The notes under the pieces: generated by a model
What the model was told of the DNA's origin: nothing
Database searches by the model: none
The model's input: only the letters and a program-made list of their open reading frames with translations
Translations under genes and position numbers: made by a program
Shown: piece after piece, positions 12,908 through 24,325 of the stretch
Layout of the letters: every line of letters starts with the position of its first letter
Position numbering within the stretch: position 1 is the first letter of the stretch
Assembly: GCA_947247005.1 (NCBI GenBank)
Contig: OX365954.1
Location: 5,968,001-6,032,000 of the forward strand
Reading direction: 5' to 3'
Source: Spisula solida
Lineage: Eukaryota > Mollusca > Bivalvia > Venerida > Mactridae
DNA length: 64,000 nucleotides

Positions 12908-13663
12908 TAAAACACGTATGCCCCCATGGCAGCCCAATAGTCAGAAATGGTGAAGGTCGCAGTGACCTTGACCTTTAACCTACTGACCTTAAAATCAACA
13001 GGGGTCATTTACTATTGCTGACCAACCTCCATGTAAAGTTTGAAGATCCTAGGTCAAAGCGTTCTAGAGTTATTGAACGGAAACCATTCAAATAGTCAGA
13101 AATAGTAAAGGTCAAAGTGACCTTGACCTTTAACCTACTGACGTCAAAATCAATAGGGGTCATCTACTGTTGCTGACCAACCTCCATGTAGAGTTTAAAG
13201 ATCCTAAATCAAAGCGTTCTAGAGATATTGAACGGAAACCATTCAAATAGTCAGAAATAGTAAAGATCACAGTGACCTTGACCTTTAACCTACTGACCTC
13301 AAAATCAATAGGGGTCATCTACTGTTGCTGACCAACCTCCCTGTAAAGTTTCAAGATCCTAGGTTAAAGCGTTCTAGAGTTATTGAACGGAAACCATTCA
13401 AATAGTCAGAAATAGTAAAGGTCACAGTGACCTTGACCTTTAACCTACTGACCTCAAAATCAATAGGGGTCATTTACTGTTGCTGACCAACCTCCATGTA
13501 AAGTTTGAAGATCCTAGATCAAAGCGTTCTTGAGTTATTGAACGGAAACCAATTTATACGACCGACAGACAGACAGACCGACAAACAGACCGACAGACAG
13601 ACCGACAGACCGACAGACATGTGCAAAGCAATATACCCCCTCATCAAAGATGGGGGGCATAAT
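12908..13663 (+). mobile_element. Pearl-like repeat element of bivalves
   Basis: Four core repeats begin at 12936, 13091, 13246 and 13401, each exactly 155 bp apart, with the conserved palindromic motif GGTCACAGTGACC and ACCTTGACCTTTAACCTACT. A degenerate GACA/GACC microsatellite follows at 13,561-13,619. The ends carry TATGCCCCC (12917) and its inverted partner GGGGGGCATAAT (13,652-13,663). Left flank, tandem core of about 155-160 bp, tetranucleotide microsatellite and right flank is the published plan of bivalve pearl/CvE elements (recalled, not searched). Copy 1 of the segmental duplication lacks it near 1,980-2,030, so it inserted after duplication. Confidence 0.85.
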
Positions 13664-14788
13664 GATATATTTTAACAGCGTATTTTACCAAATTATACAT
13701 GTGGTGAGTAAATTTTGGCTGTCAGTGAAACACACTGTAATGTGTTTAATAAACAAAGACATTTAAAAACGTACAACACGCCTGAAAATGCTTCAGACAA
13801 TTCCGAGTTGGTGCTTGAGAGTAAAAATTGCTACACAATTTGTAATTTGTTATTGTGACACGTTCGACTATCCACTAAGTGTCCATAAAACATTGATGTT
13901 CCTTCAATGTGTAAGTTCAAAGAAACAACGGTAATACAATATCTAGATTAGTTTAACGTGAACTAAACTAAAACATGACTTGACACGTAAATAGATATTA
14001 TGACACGTATTATATACGTAGTAAGCGGAGGTAGACAATTTAGAAGTCATGCGCTGTCTGTGTATAGAATTTCAAGACAAATTACGGTTCGTATAGAGAT
14101 AATATTACATGTTGCTGGTAGAAAATGTATTTCACACATTACTTAAAGAGGTCCGAGCTACCTTGTGTGCATTTTAGTATTATAGTAAATAAGTACAAAC
14201 ATCAAATTTAGTTCCGATGGTCGCATGTTTATTTATGACAAAAACATAATAATAGTGCACAATATGTTTGCATGTACGGTATAAAAAGTAGGTGGGAAAC
14301 GGCACAATTGTGAAGTATTTGGGTGTAAAAAAGTCGTCACTAAGATCAAATTGGACAGTTTTGATAAGTATTATGCAAAAAAAATATCAATCGAATTGAC
14401 GGTTGACATTCAGAAAAAATATTGCATTTACAAAAATGTGGGTGGGGTAAAAAAATAAAAAATAAAATATTTATGCCAAATTACTTTTTTGGGAGTCAGG
14501 TTCGTTTCTTAATGTTTGTTTATTGTGTGTTTGTGTGTTTCCGCGTTATTTACATGTTCAACAAATTTTATTTTTAGCGTTTTCATTGATTGTTTAGCCA
14601 CATTTAACCAAAATAAAATTTGCGGTGACATGTATTTTTATTGCATAATTTTAAAGATTTATATCACTAGACTTATATCACCAAATATTTAGAAGTTTAT
14701 TGCAGGAAACAAAGTTATAAGGATTTTGCACGGGTGCTCTTATGGTGTATTAAATATGAAGTGAGTGGGGTAGAAAGGCAATATATAT

Positions 14789-14965
14789 GTGTCATTCAGC
14801 TTTGGCATTCAGCTTTTTGACTGCTGAAACTAATTCATTCTACTTTTCGACAGTTTGGATCTTTTACTTGTTCAGTGGGGCATTGTGCCTTGTATGTTTT
14901 TAATGTTTTCTGTGCTCGTTGAGTTAACTTGAAAGCTGCCTTCGCTGTCTGACTTAATATAATTA
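14789..14965 (+). repeat. Copy of the 211-bp interspersed repeat
   Basis: It shares GTCATTCAGC near the start, ACTTTTCGACAGTTTGGA, GTTTTTAATGTTTTCTGTGC and the end TCTGACTTAATAT with the copy at 45,707-45,917. The equivalent position in segmental copy 1 (near 3,500) lacks it, so it arrived after the duplication. Confidence 0.7.
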
Positions 14966-15484
14966 TTTTGTAGTTGCTCTAATACATTGTGTCTGTAAGA
15001 ACGTTGAACTACGAATCAATTGTTCCCTATACTTCCTGTTTCTAACTTACAATAAAATTGTCCTTGAGTCTCTCAGATTCGTGTCATCCAAAACAATAAT
15101 AATAGCAATTATTAGAAAACAAGAAACTTCGCTATTCATTGTATTTTCTTTATTGTTTACTTCGATATTTCAGACCTAAGGAATGTAATTTGTTCTACAT
15201 AAGTCATTACTAAAAAATATACTATTAGGTTTTCCTGAAAAGTATATTGACCCATAACATAAAACGCTGTTTGTTTAAGGTTATCATACCCCTTGAAAAC
15301 ACACACACTTGAAAAAAATATTTCATACAGCGTATGTCATCTGATTTTATCATATTTAATAGAAAACAATTGTGGCACTTGTGTGTGATGTAAAATGTGC
15401 CTCATAATTGCCAAATTCAAATGCTTATACTAAAATAAAGACGATTTTCACAACATTTTTTCAAAATGTCAAACGTTATCATTA

Positions 15485-15960
15485 TTGCATTCTATAAAAC
15501 GAACTCACTGGATATGCTTTTTAATCGATCGCCACAAGGGCATGCCAGGCTTAAAATTAAGTGTTGGTGTTTTGTTAACACGTTCATGCCGATGCGTTAT
15601 TTCGACAAACGGCTCATCACTCCTCTTAATGCCTAACAAGTCTGGAATCATTAAGTCTCAAATATGCCGGACTTTTTACCTTGTTTAAGCTGTCTTTCAA
15701 TGCCTGAAATTCGGCTTGCAATCCGGCTGATTACTAGTAGCGCATTGCAGTTATGGCCGATTACTAGTGCCCACGAGCCAACTATTTGGAGGAATGGAAT
15801 CCTCACAGCTGCGTCCATGCGCAATCCTAGACTCAAATAAGCCTATCTCTATGTCATCTAAACCAAGCTTCACCGAACACATAACTCATCCAGCTTTTTT
15901 CCAGCGAACTACTCATAATCCCCAAAATACTCCCGAGGAAAATGTTCATACGTCCTAACT
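15485..15960. other. Candidate exon region, strand unresolved
   Basis: This is less AT-rich than its surroundings and open on both strands. On plus, a 63-codon frame starts at 15,767 and is rich in Ser, Thr, Pro, Asn and His. On minus, a 61-codon frame (15,836-15,651) is followed after a frame change by a frame from about 15,651 to 15,507 containing SDEPFVEITHRHE and PGMPLWRSIKK. I do not recognise either protein. No reliable splice frame could be fixed. It may be a host exon, a pseudogene or unclassified repeat; there is no clear counterpart in segmental copy 1. Confidence 0.2.
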
Positions 15961-16175
15961 ATGGAATGAACAAGTCGAGAACGAAAAAGGACGTCACTTT
16001 ATGTGACGTCATCAAATGTTGTTGTCCACGGGACTACTATCTCTTGTCATCAAAGTAAACGTACCGATACATGTATTTCAAACATAGTAATCAACAAAAT
16101 CGATAGCCAAATCAAATTATTAACTTTATTACGTTCGTAATATAATATATCAAGTTAACAAATGATCATTTATAG

Positions 16176-16506
16176 AAGCATGACAGCATTTTCATTGTAA
16201 ATCTTGCTCGTTCGAAAACAAAGTCACCATGGCATTAAGAGGCAAAGGGTGTTGGTGTTGACATAGCCAATAGTATAAGGAACAAAGTCTTACAGAGAAA
16301 TAATTATGAAACATATTTATGAACTTGTATCTTGCAAAAAGTCAATGACCTTGCAAACCGAAAGTAGAAAATGGCAATTTCTTGAATATCTTTTGTTTGT
16401 TCCCTAGAGTTATATTGTAAGAATGATATACATTTAAGAAAGCACCCTTTGGCAGTTTTTGTGTTTGCGAACGAGCAAGATTTACAATGAAAATGCTATC
16501 ATGCTT
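16176..16506. mobile_element. Short MITE with 39-bp-plus TIRs
   Basis: The left end AAGCATGACAGCATTTTCAT, continuing into GTAAATCTTGCTCGTTCG, is inverted at 16,468-16,506 with one or two mismatches. Further inward, AAAGGGTG (about 16,245) pairs with CACCCTTT (about 16,443), so much of the 331-bp element can fold on itself. TA lies just outside each end, with a one-base uncertainty on the left. There is no coding capacity. Confidence 0.7.
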
Positions 16507-16853
16507 TAATAAATATTTTTTGTTTAACTTCGAGGGTATATGTAGTGTATCATAATGCTATGCTAACAGTACCCATCAATGCATTTGAAAAAAACATGCA
16601 CCCTCCCACTATAGATCATACTCCGTGTCCTTAATTATGTTGGTATAATCATTGCGAACACTGTTTAGTAATCCTATGGTCTCGAATGTTGCTCTATCAC
16701 CTACAGTGTCGTAAAATTGGTCATTATAGATGTACAACGACCTTCAAAATATGACCTTTGGGTGAGTTCATTCGCTAAGGTTGAAACGATATTTACCGTT
16801 ATTTTTCTAATATATTATGAATATATCTTATAAATTCACGTTATCTTTCAAGT

Positions 16854-16950
16854 TGACAGCGTGGCCTAGTGGTTAAGATGATCTATACTCTAAACTAGTC
16901 TGTATTCAGAACATTATTTTTTGGGCTGTGGGTTCGAGTCCGTTGCTAAA
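16854..16950 (+). other. tRNA-like sequence (SINE head or tRNA pseudogene)
   Basis: A-box TGGCCTAGTGG at 16,862-16,872 and B-box GGTTCGAGTCC at 16,931-16,941 are good Pol III internal promoter matches. Spacing between the boxes is longer than in a normal tRNA, and the outer ends do not form a convincing acceptor stem, so I do not call a functional tRNA. Confidence 0.5.
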
Positions 16951-17271
16951 CTCTTTTTCAATAATTTTGTTATCATAATACATGAGTGTTTTTTTCATAT
17001 AATTCATTACTTAATGAATAATAAAATTATGTTTAAGGTTAAATACAAATTATGTAGAAACTTCAACATTAATACGCGTTTACTCTGGTAATACAGGGGG
17101 CAAAGTCGGGAGACCGTTGACAGATATCTCTGTTCAGCAGTCTTGACGTGGGAGTGTTTTCAAGGATTAAAATACAGAAACAATGTACAAAGGAAATAGA
17201 TATGTTTTAAAAATATATATAAAATAGACATGCACGCGAATGTTTTATTTAACAAAATTTAAAAAATATTC

Positions 17272-17352
17272 AAAATGGGTGGGATTCGAACCCAAGCAAA
17301 AAATATATTTTGTTTCGTAAGCAGTAGTTTAGCCTACTGCGCCATGGAGGAC
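17272..17352 (-). other. tRNA-like sequence, minus strand
   Basis: On the minus strand, A-box TGGCGCAGTAGG (17,344-17,333) and B-box GGGTTCGAATCCC (17,293-17,281) are clear. The T-arm stem pairs, but no credible anticodon arm is seen in the AT-rich middle (AAAATATATTTT). It faces the tRNA-like sequence at 16,854-16,950 with about 320 bp between them. It is likely a tRNA pseudogene or SINE head. Confidence 0.5.
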
Positions 17353-17879
17353 GATGTAAGCTACAATTTCAAATAATATATTTCTTTTCCGAATACACCC
17401 CTTTTACCTGGATTATTTCATTATTAAAAGTACAATTACGCCCAAACGATTGTGGTTTATCTATACACGGCTGTCGAAAATGTTTCAAAACACACGAATA
17501 ACCCGTGCAGATGTTTCAACGTGTTCGGTAAGTTTACGTATGGTGTAAGTTTACTGCCATGCTAGATCATAGTCATACAATACAGCAATTCCCCCCTGCC
17601 AAACGAAAAGGGCAAACGGACACATAAACACTATCATGGACCTGTACTACTAAAGATAAAGATTTTTTTGTATGTAAACACAATAAAATAAGATGAAAAG
17701 GGAATCTTATTAGACTATGTTTATTATTTACAGAAATACTTAAGCTTAAAATATCGTTCAATAAATCCGCTTCAGTTGTTTTCTTCTCAACAAAGTATTC
17801 AAATAATCGAGTTTTAAGTCTTATAGACCCGATAAAATCGGATATAGACGTACCATCTGGATTACAAACCAACAACTAG

Positions 17880-18520
17880 ATGGTCCAGCAGGTCCACCAT
17901 ACCCTAAACTATTTAGGATTTATTATAAGTAGTTTTTCACACATACACATGTGATTAATTTTAAATGAATTAATGTATTTATTAGTTCAAAATAAATGCA
18001 TTTTGACTTTATGTATTTAAGTCAATGAAATGACATGACCTTGATTGAATATTTGACGACTGAAATTTCTAATTTTTCTAACATTTTGTTAACAATTAAC
18101 TGAGACTGACAGTTTTAAAAAGTGTGTATGTACATATTATGTAATCATCTTTTTCTAAATACACATTTTGTAAATTTTTTTCTCATTCTTTATTACTTTG
18201 AAATACATTCATGCATATACGACAATGTATGTAACAATTTTGACAAACAATGTACGCAGTGTTTTTAAGGTTTTCTTTCTCACACTCTCCTTCTCTTTCA
18301 CACTCTCATGCATTCCAGACAATTATACACAGTTACATTCTATACAAATATTTACATTTAACTATTATCATTAAACAATACATTTACAGACAGTACAAAA
18401 TAACACATACTCATATTCATAACTAAGATATTCAAAAAAAGGAAACAGAGAGGTTTTTTTTTATTAAATTTATTTTGTTTATGTTTGCATTAATGCTAAT
18501 TTACTGTACCATAATGACAG
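17880..18520. other. AT-rich stretch, no gene recognised
   Basis: Nothing coding is seen. It lies at the 3' side of the minus-strand LINE remnant and may include its 3' untranslated tail, but no tail repeat could be fixed. A CT-rich run with repeated CACTCTC lies near 18,280-18,310. Confidence 0.4.
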
Positions 18521-18527
18521 TATACGA

Positions 18528-19470
18528 TTATGTAATTAAAAATGTGTTCCATTTGTGACAGTAGGACTCATATGTGTTATTATTTAGTGCAATTTCAGCC
18601 TCAATTTTTAATTTACATGAAAGATAATTTTTAGTACCGAGAACCTTGGAATAATCTTCCTGCACTTCATTCTGTAAATAAAATTTCTCATTAATACCAG
18701 TGGATAGTTTATTTGTTTTGTGTATACTTTTAGCTCAGTATTTCCCACTATGGTATCTAATCTGTTTACTCGAAAAGTTATTGATTTTGAATATAGATCA
18801 TTATTGAATTGATTTCATAGATGTTGAACAACATGGCATTCCCGGAATAAATGTTCTATGGATTCTATAGTACAATTACAGAAATCACACAAGTTAGAGT
18901 CAACCATTTTGCATATATAAAGTTGTTTATTTGTAGGAATTATTCTTGTATTTATCTTAAACTGGAAATCCTGAAGAGTTATATTTCCAGTACTTTGCCT
19001 AGGCAGCATGTATAGTTTTTTCCAGTTCAGTTTAACCTCATTTTGAAATTTTTCGTTCCATTTTACTTCACTTTTTGGTTTTGTTCCCTTTTCTCTTTGT
19101 AGACAATATAAGAATTTATTCACTTGCATTGTCTTTTTTATATGGATTAAAAGTACTTCTTTTTGTCTATTTGTGTTATCTTTATAAGTTTCTGTTTTTA
19201 GGGCATTTTTGAACTTCTTTGGTATACAATGCACTAATGCCATATATTTGAATAGATCTACATTCGAAATTCCATACAGATAGTGTAAATGATTAAATTT
19301 ATAGAACGTTCTACTGCGATAGTCATATATATGTACTAAGTATTTAATTCCCTTATCATGCTAGTTCTTAAAAAAACAGTTTTAGAATCAAATTTTAATT
19401 ATTCCATAGAATTTCTTTACCTATACATTTTGTATTTTAATAATAAGTGAATACAGCAAACACTCCTTAA
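18528..19470 (-). pseudogene. 5'-truncated LINE, C-terminal fragment
   Basis: The minus frame from about 19,355 reads GIKYLVHIYDYRS, then the segment WKKLYMLPRQST...LQDFQFKINTRIIPTNKQLYICKM, then CDFCNCTIESIEHLFREC. This is the conserved zinc-knuckle C-terminus of L1/Tx1-like non-LTR retrotransposons. Upstream, KN-stop-HDKGIKY has a stop where the family usually has Trp. A stop at 18,815 and a frame change follow, and the terminal frame ...ESYCHKWNTFLIT ends at 18,528. The endonuclease and reverse transcriptase are missing. It is a different family from the LINEs at 45 and 50 kb. Confidence 0.75.
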
Positions 19471-19807
19471 TATAGATTATTTCAACTTTAAGCAACGAAA
19501 TGATATAAGATACGAATGTGTTATTCTGTGAAAAGGGTATTTAATTCACGGAGGAATAAATACACATGTTTGCCTGTTAGAATGAACCTTATCAAGCGCA
19601 AATAGGTCGTCGTATTTGGTTTTCGATATTTACGAGTTTGAAAAGCGATTTTCTATCTGCTCAGATTAACTGTAATTGGATAATAAATCGTAATGAAGAA
19701 AAAAAACGATTGCGCCATTACTAAAACAACAGACAAAGTTGCAATTCAAAGTTTAAAAACACTTTGTAAACGGACTAGGTGAGGAAGTTGGCACAGCAAG
19801 ATCCATG

Positions 19808-20164
19808 TCAGAAAAAGCAAGTTACTGTTCCAACCATTTCTCGCCACTTTTCAATGTTTGAAACTGTCTTATAAACTAAGTAAATACATTTTGTATATTC
19901 ATAGAAAAAAATATAATATAACAGCGGACAGGGAATGTCATGTTTTACATCCATAGTGTAGACGTAATTACATTTGTTGCGATTCTTGTCAGACAGGTCA
20001 CTATAGAGACACGTGTTTGAATTACGTGGACGATCCCCAATGGAGTCTGGTAAAATGGTTGTCTGAACGTGTTTGTATCTAATGTCCGAATGTATATTCT
20101 CCAATGTATCACCTGTCATATGATTATATACACAAGCAATATTAGTACAGACATAGGGAGACAT
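19808..20164 (-). CDS. Cys-containing ORF, possible diverged IL-17-like exon
   Basis: This is a 118-codon minus-strand frame. The middle reads NTCLYSDLSDKNRNKC, then YVYTMDVKHDIPCPLLYY, and the end reads EKWREMVGTVTC. The order Cys, aromatic-x-aromatic, Asp-rich turn, IP, hydrophobic run, then W-x-E-x-V-x-TVTC is loosely like the IL-17 cysteine-knot fold, whose family is expanded in bivalves. This is pattern recall only. Key residues expected in IL-17 (RxP turn, paired C-x-C) are absent, there is no signal peptide in frame, and no partner ORF was found in the other segmental copies. It may be a pseudogene or chance. Confidence 0.2.
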   Translation of the reverse strand: MSPYVCTNIACVYNHMTGDTLENIHSDIRYKHVQTTILPDSIGDRPRNSNTCLYSDLSDKNRNKCNYVYTMDVKHDIPCPLLYYIFFYEYTKCIYLVYKTVSNIEKWREMVGTVTCFF

Positions 20165-22018
20165 TACAAATGTTAAGGATTCAGTTAACTATAAAGATCG
20201 GTTGATGACCGAATATTCCAGAGGAAGACCGAAAACGAAACATCTGTGGATAAAGAATAAACAATAGCCATGACTCATCGAATTTAGCTTCTAATTTTTG
20301 GGAGGCGTTTAAGCCTCTCATAACTACCATTGCCCATTTCTTAATACAAAATTCACCGCCTTTAGGCTGCTATGTGAATCCGCATTCAAGTAGTTCCAGA
20401 AACTGTCAACATTCCCAATACTGCTACATATGTTTCTCCAAATTTTTTAACTGATTTAAGCCAATCAGCAACATTTGTTTATTCTAAGATCAAAAATTAT
20501 TGTGAAACTGTTTGTTAAATCGATATTTTTGCAAAAAATCACTACACCGGCCGATCGATACCGAACTTGTTTCATAATACGAAAATGACATGTTCATCAA
20601 ATGTCCCGGCTGTAAAGCTATTTTTAGAAACTTCAGACTACGGTCAAGTGATGGTTTTATCAATGAATCGTATACGGTCTGCAAAGTACTGTTATGCAAT
20701 CATATGGTGTCGCTGTACTAGCTAGCCGCTTTCTATAGACTGTCTCACGCTGTGAGGGAAGTGATTACAAGACAGTACTGTAGAATCTGATAAATAGCCG
20801 CGTAGTATTATTTTAAAGCCACTTTTGATATACGCATTCAATACACGTATTACATATAAATTAATATGCACCTTTTAACACTTATTTAGATACCCAACAT
20901 GCCTATATAGTCACATATGCCTATTTTGACATTCAAGACAAGATCGGCAGTAAGAAAACGAACATTAAACGTGTAAAGTCGGTTTAAGCTTTAGTAGCAG
21001 CAACCAGATCGCCTCCCAATAGTACTCTCAGTGCTTTGATTCTCATTATTCCTGTTATATGCATTCTAGTATGTATCACCGTCAATAATGATACCGTCAA
21101 AACCGTCAATAATACTAATTTTCATATTCAAAAGAATAATCATCATATTCTTCATTTTGAACGGGACCACTTCTACGCAGAGCCAAGATTCAGTTCGTAT
21201 AATGTTTTGTGTCTTTTTCCTCCACTGTCCGATTCGCTATCATATTTTTGTTGACAATCATTTGTGTTTGCAAACATATAAATAAAAAGAAATAGAAACT
21301 ATAAAGACTGTTTCAGCGAACTGTTTGTTTTCCCTAATTCATAAACGTGTCAGGAAGTTAAGGTCAGTTTTTGGTGTCCGTACTGAACCTATACAGACAG
21401 TATATTTGATGTTTGATTGACATACGCTGGATATTAACTTTTGTTCTCACTGAGGGACTGTCTGTATGTTAATAGGGTCAACATAATATATATAAGGCAA
21501 CATGAAGGACGCCAATGCTCAAATGAAAATGACAAGTCGCGTTTATGCCAGTATATGTATGAAAGTTTCTGAACAGTTTATGAATATATTCCATTGTCTT
21601 ATAGATTCCTTATATATGTTTTACAATAAGTGATAATATGTATGCATATTTTGTTCAAAGCAACATGCTCAGATACCATGCAACTTATTCCGAATACAAC
21701 TGTATATATGTCAGTCATTGCGTTAAGAATGCGCTAATCTACTTTATGCGTGAAAGCTGGTGTGCATAGAACATTGGTAGTTCCATTCGGTAAACCTTAA
21801 TAACAGTATACGTATTGACTGACTTCTCAACTATTTTAGAGGTTAATCCACACACATATAGATATATGATTAAAGCAACTCCTTCCTGCAGATGGTGTGT
21901 ATTAAAGCCACATTAATGAAAATAAGTCTGACTTACATATTGGTAACGTAGAGTCATGCAGGCCGAAACGAAGGTATGAAATACTGATTATCACCCATCG
22001 TTTTGACGAAAAGATAAT

Positions 22019-22143
22019 ATTCAGTCGGAAAGGGAAGGCAGCACTCAACGTAACCAGCCCATTACAGAAAACACAAAAACATACTTGGCACAATGCCCAA
22101 CGCATATGAAATGCACAAGTCCAAACTGTCAAATAGCTGAATA
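22019..22143 (-). repeat. Copy of the 211-bp interspersed repeat, minus strand
   Basis: Reverse-complemented, it reads GACAGTTTGGACTTG...GGGCATTGTGCC...GAGTGCTGCCTTCCC, matching the copies at 14.8 and 45.7 kb. It sits within the region collinear with 6-6.8 kb of segmental copy 1, which lacks it. Confidence 0.65.
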
Positions 22144-23308
22144 AACTAGTTTCAGCAACTAAAAAGCTGAATTCGAAAGCTGACCCCCTAGTTTCAACAA
22201 GGCGCGTTGTTCTGTCTAACCACGTACCTCACTGACAGAGAAAAGACAATGACCAATAGAACCCAAACAAATTGTTGTTAATTTCATTTTTCTGTAAAAG
22301 CTAAATATTCGTTTTAACTTTCGTTTATTTCGTGTATTAGATCATCAACCAAGAAATAGAATCCCGACGATGATAGATCTTCAATGTATGAGCAATCCAA
22401 GAAATGTGAAAATGTAAAATCAGAAATAACGCTATGAATAGCCATCGTCATAACGCAAGCGAAGTGGATTCAGTGCACATGTACATGTATGACCAATATA
22501 CATTGTAATTTAGATGTTCAACTGCAATCGTTTTAAATACGAACATTTTTATTTATGTCAGTTGTTGGGTTAACTTTAAAGTGCGTTCAAACACGTCGGT
22601 GTACATTATTATATTTTACAGAGACGTTGGTCAGTGTTATGTTATTACTAGACAGTAATTACCTTAGTAATTAACGCCACTAGGACGACATGGCTTCATT
22701 TACGACTAGAATATACTGAAACATTAACTTTAAGAATAATGATCGGTTAGTATAGAGTAAACAAACAATGAACACCAATTTAGTCACTTTCAGAGATATG
22801 CTCAATCTCTTGACTCTTTTTAGAATGTTGTTTATTTTCTTTTTACTTTATATTTAAGTGGACAAAACATACATAAAGGAAGGCTGACTAAGGGGCTTCC
22901 GCCTTGGTACGGACAGTAACATATGTCACTGGGGAGGGGCATAAACTTTTACAGTGCACCAAACCTCGCACTTAGCTCACTTGCAACCTTATAGAACTGG
23001 ACAGTGTAAATAAACGTTTCTCGCCACGTAATGTCCCCTAACAAAAAGGCCAAAGTGTAATAAAAGAAAGTAACACATGAAAGATTATGTAAACATTCGA
23101 AGGTTCCAATCCCATCCACCGGATGAGCGTTCATATACGATTTTTAATTATATGTGACAAGGCACCAGACACCAGGCTTATTGACGACACCCGTCGAGTA
23201 GCACAAGTACTACATGACCTATCAGAAGTAAAAGCAAGTAGAGTGTCAAACATTTAAATTACAGACAAGCATCAACACCTTCCTTCGGAAAAGGCTAAAG
23301 TATTCATA

Positions 23309-24325
23309 CAAGGTGTCCCAAAAAAACGGGGACCTACCTAAAACCCTTATAACTTATTTCATTTATATAATGAATTTGACTGATTTTTTGTGAGAGTGTT
23401 CAAAAGTGATCTCTATTTCTAAAAATGGTACTTATTAATATGCTTTGCTTTAAAACAGGAAGTGACATCATCGTTTTACCGATGGTATTGTTTCCTGGGT
23501 ATTTTTGCTGACGTACGTGGAAAATTTCATCATTTGATAAGACATTGTTGTCTGAGCATTCATTTTGAGAAAAACAAGGTTTAAAAGTAACAGAGGTGAT
23601 GAAACTTTTGTGAAAACCTAAGAACTTTGCAATGCAATAATGAAAGGGGGAAAAATTGTTTATTTTAAAAAGGAAAGCAGGCAACCTTCAAAATATTCAT
23701 TAACATTCACCAAAGAAGCAAACTATCAATATTAAGTTATGATTATTGAGAACACTCAACAAGAGAGCTTAGATAGAAGCCAAAGGTAATAAGGTGAACT
23801 TTTATCCAAATAAACAGTTCATAGATATATCATAGTCATTTACTGTGTCAGCATTTATAAGAAAGCAGAAAACACTAATCACAACAAATCAGCAGCAAAA
23901 ACATGATACTTCACAAAAAGTACTGACATTTGAACTCAAACCTAAGGGCACGTGGCCTAGATATAGCTCAGACATAAGCCTTTTGGTTAATCTGTTTCCT
24001 ATACATGATGAACATTAGTGCATGCATATCCATATCCTTGAATATGGGACACCTGAGATGTCATTTGGGGTCGGCATGTAAATATATACAACAATGTCTT
24101 GTCAAATGATGCAATTTTCGACGGAAGTCCGCAAAAAACAGGAAATAACACAATATGTAAAATGATGACGTCACTTCCTGGTTTAAAGCACAACATATTA
24201 ATAAGTACCTATTTTAGAAGAAGAGATCACTTTTACACACTCTCGCAAAAAATTAGTCAAATTCATCGAAAATTAAATAAGTTATAAGCGTTTTAGGCAG
24301 GTCCTCGTTTTTTTGGGACACCCTG
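23309..24325. mobile_element. TA-flanked MITE with about 250-bp arms (copy 1 of family)
   Basis: The ends read CAAGGTGTCCCAAAAAAACG and, inverted, CGTTTTTTTGGGACACCCTG, with TA outside each (23,307-23,308 and 24,326-24,327). The arms are inverted repeats of about 250 bp with scattered differences. The 1,017-bp element has no transposase; its short ORFs are the same arm read in opposite directions. Segmental copy 1 near 7,865-7,880 has the empty site. Related copies: 41,720-42,609 and one split by the Ngaro-like element at 54,010-54,069 plus 60,965-61,036. Confidence 0.85.

Noticed and set aside
23400..24287. Two similar ORFs in opposite orientation (94 and 62 codons)
   Set aside because: They are the same inverted arm of the MITE read from each end, not paralogous genes.
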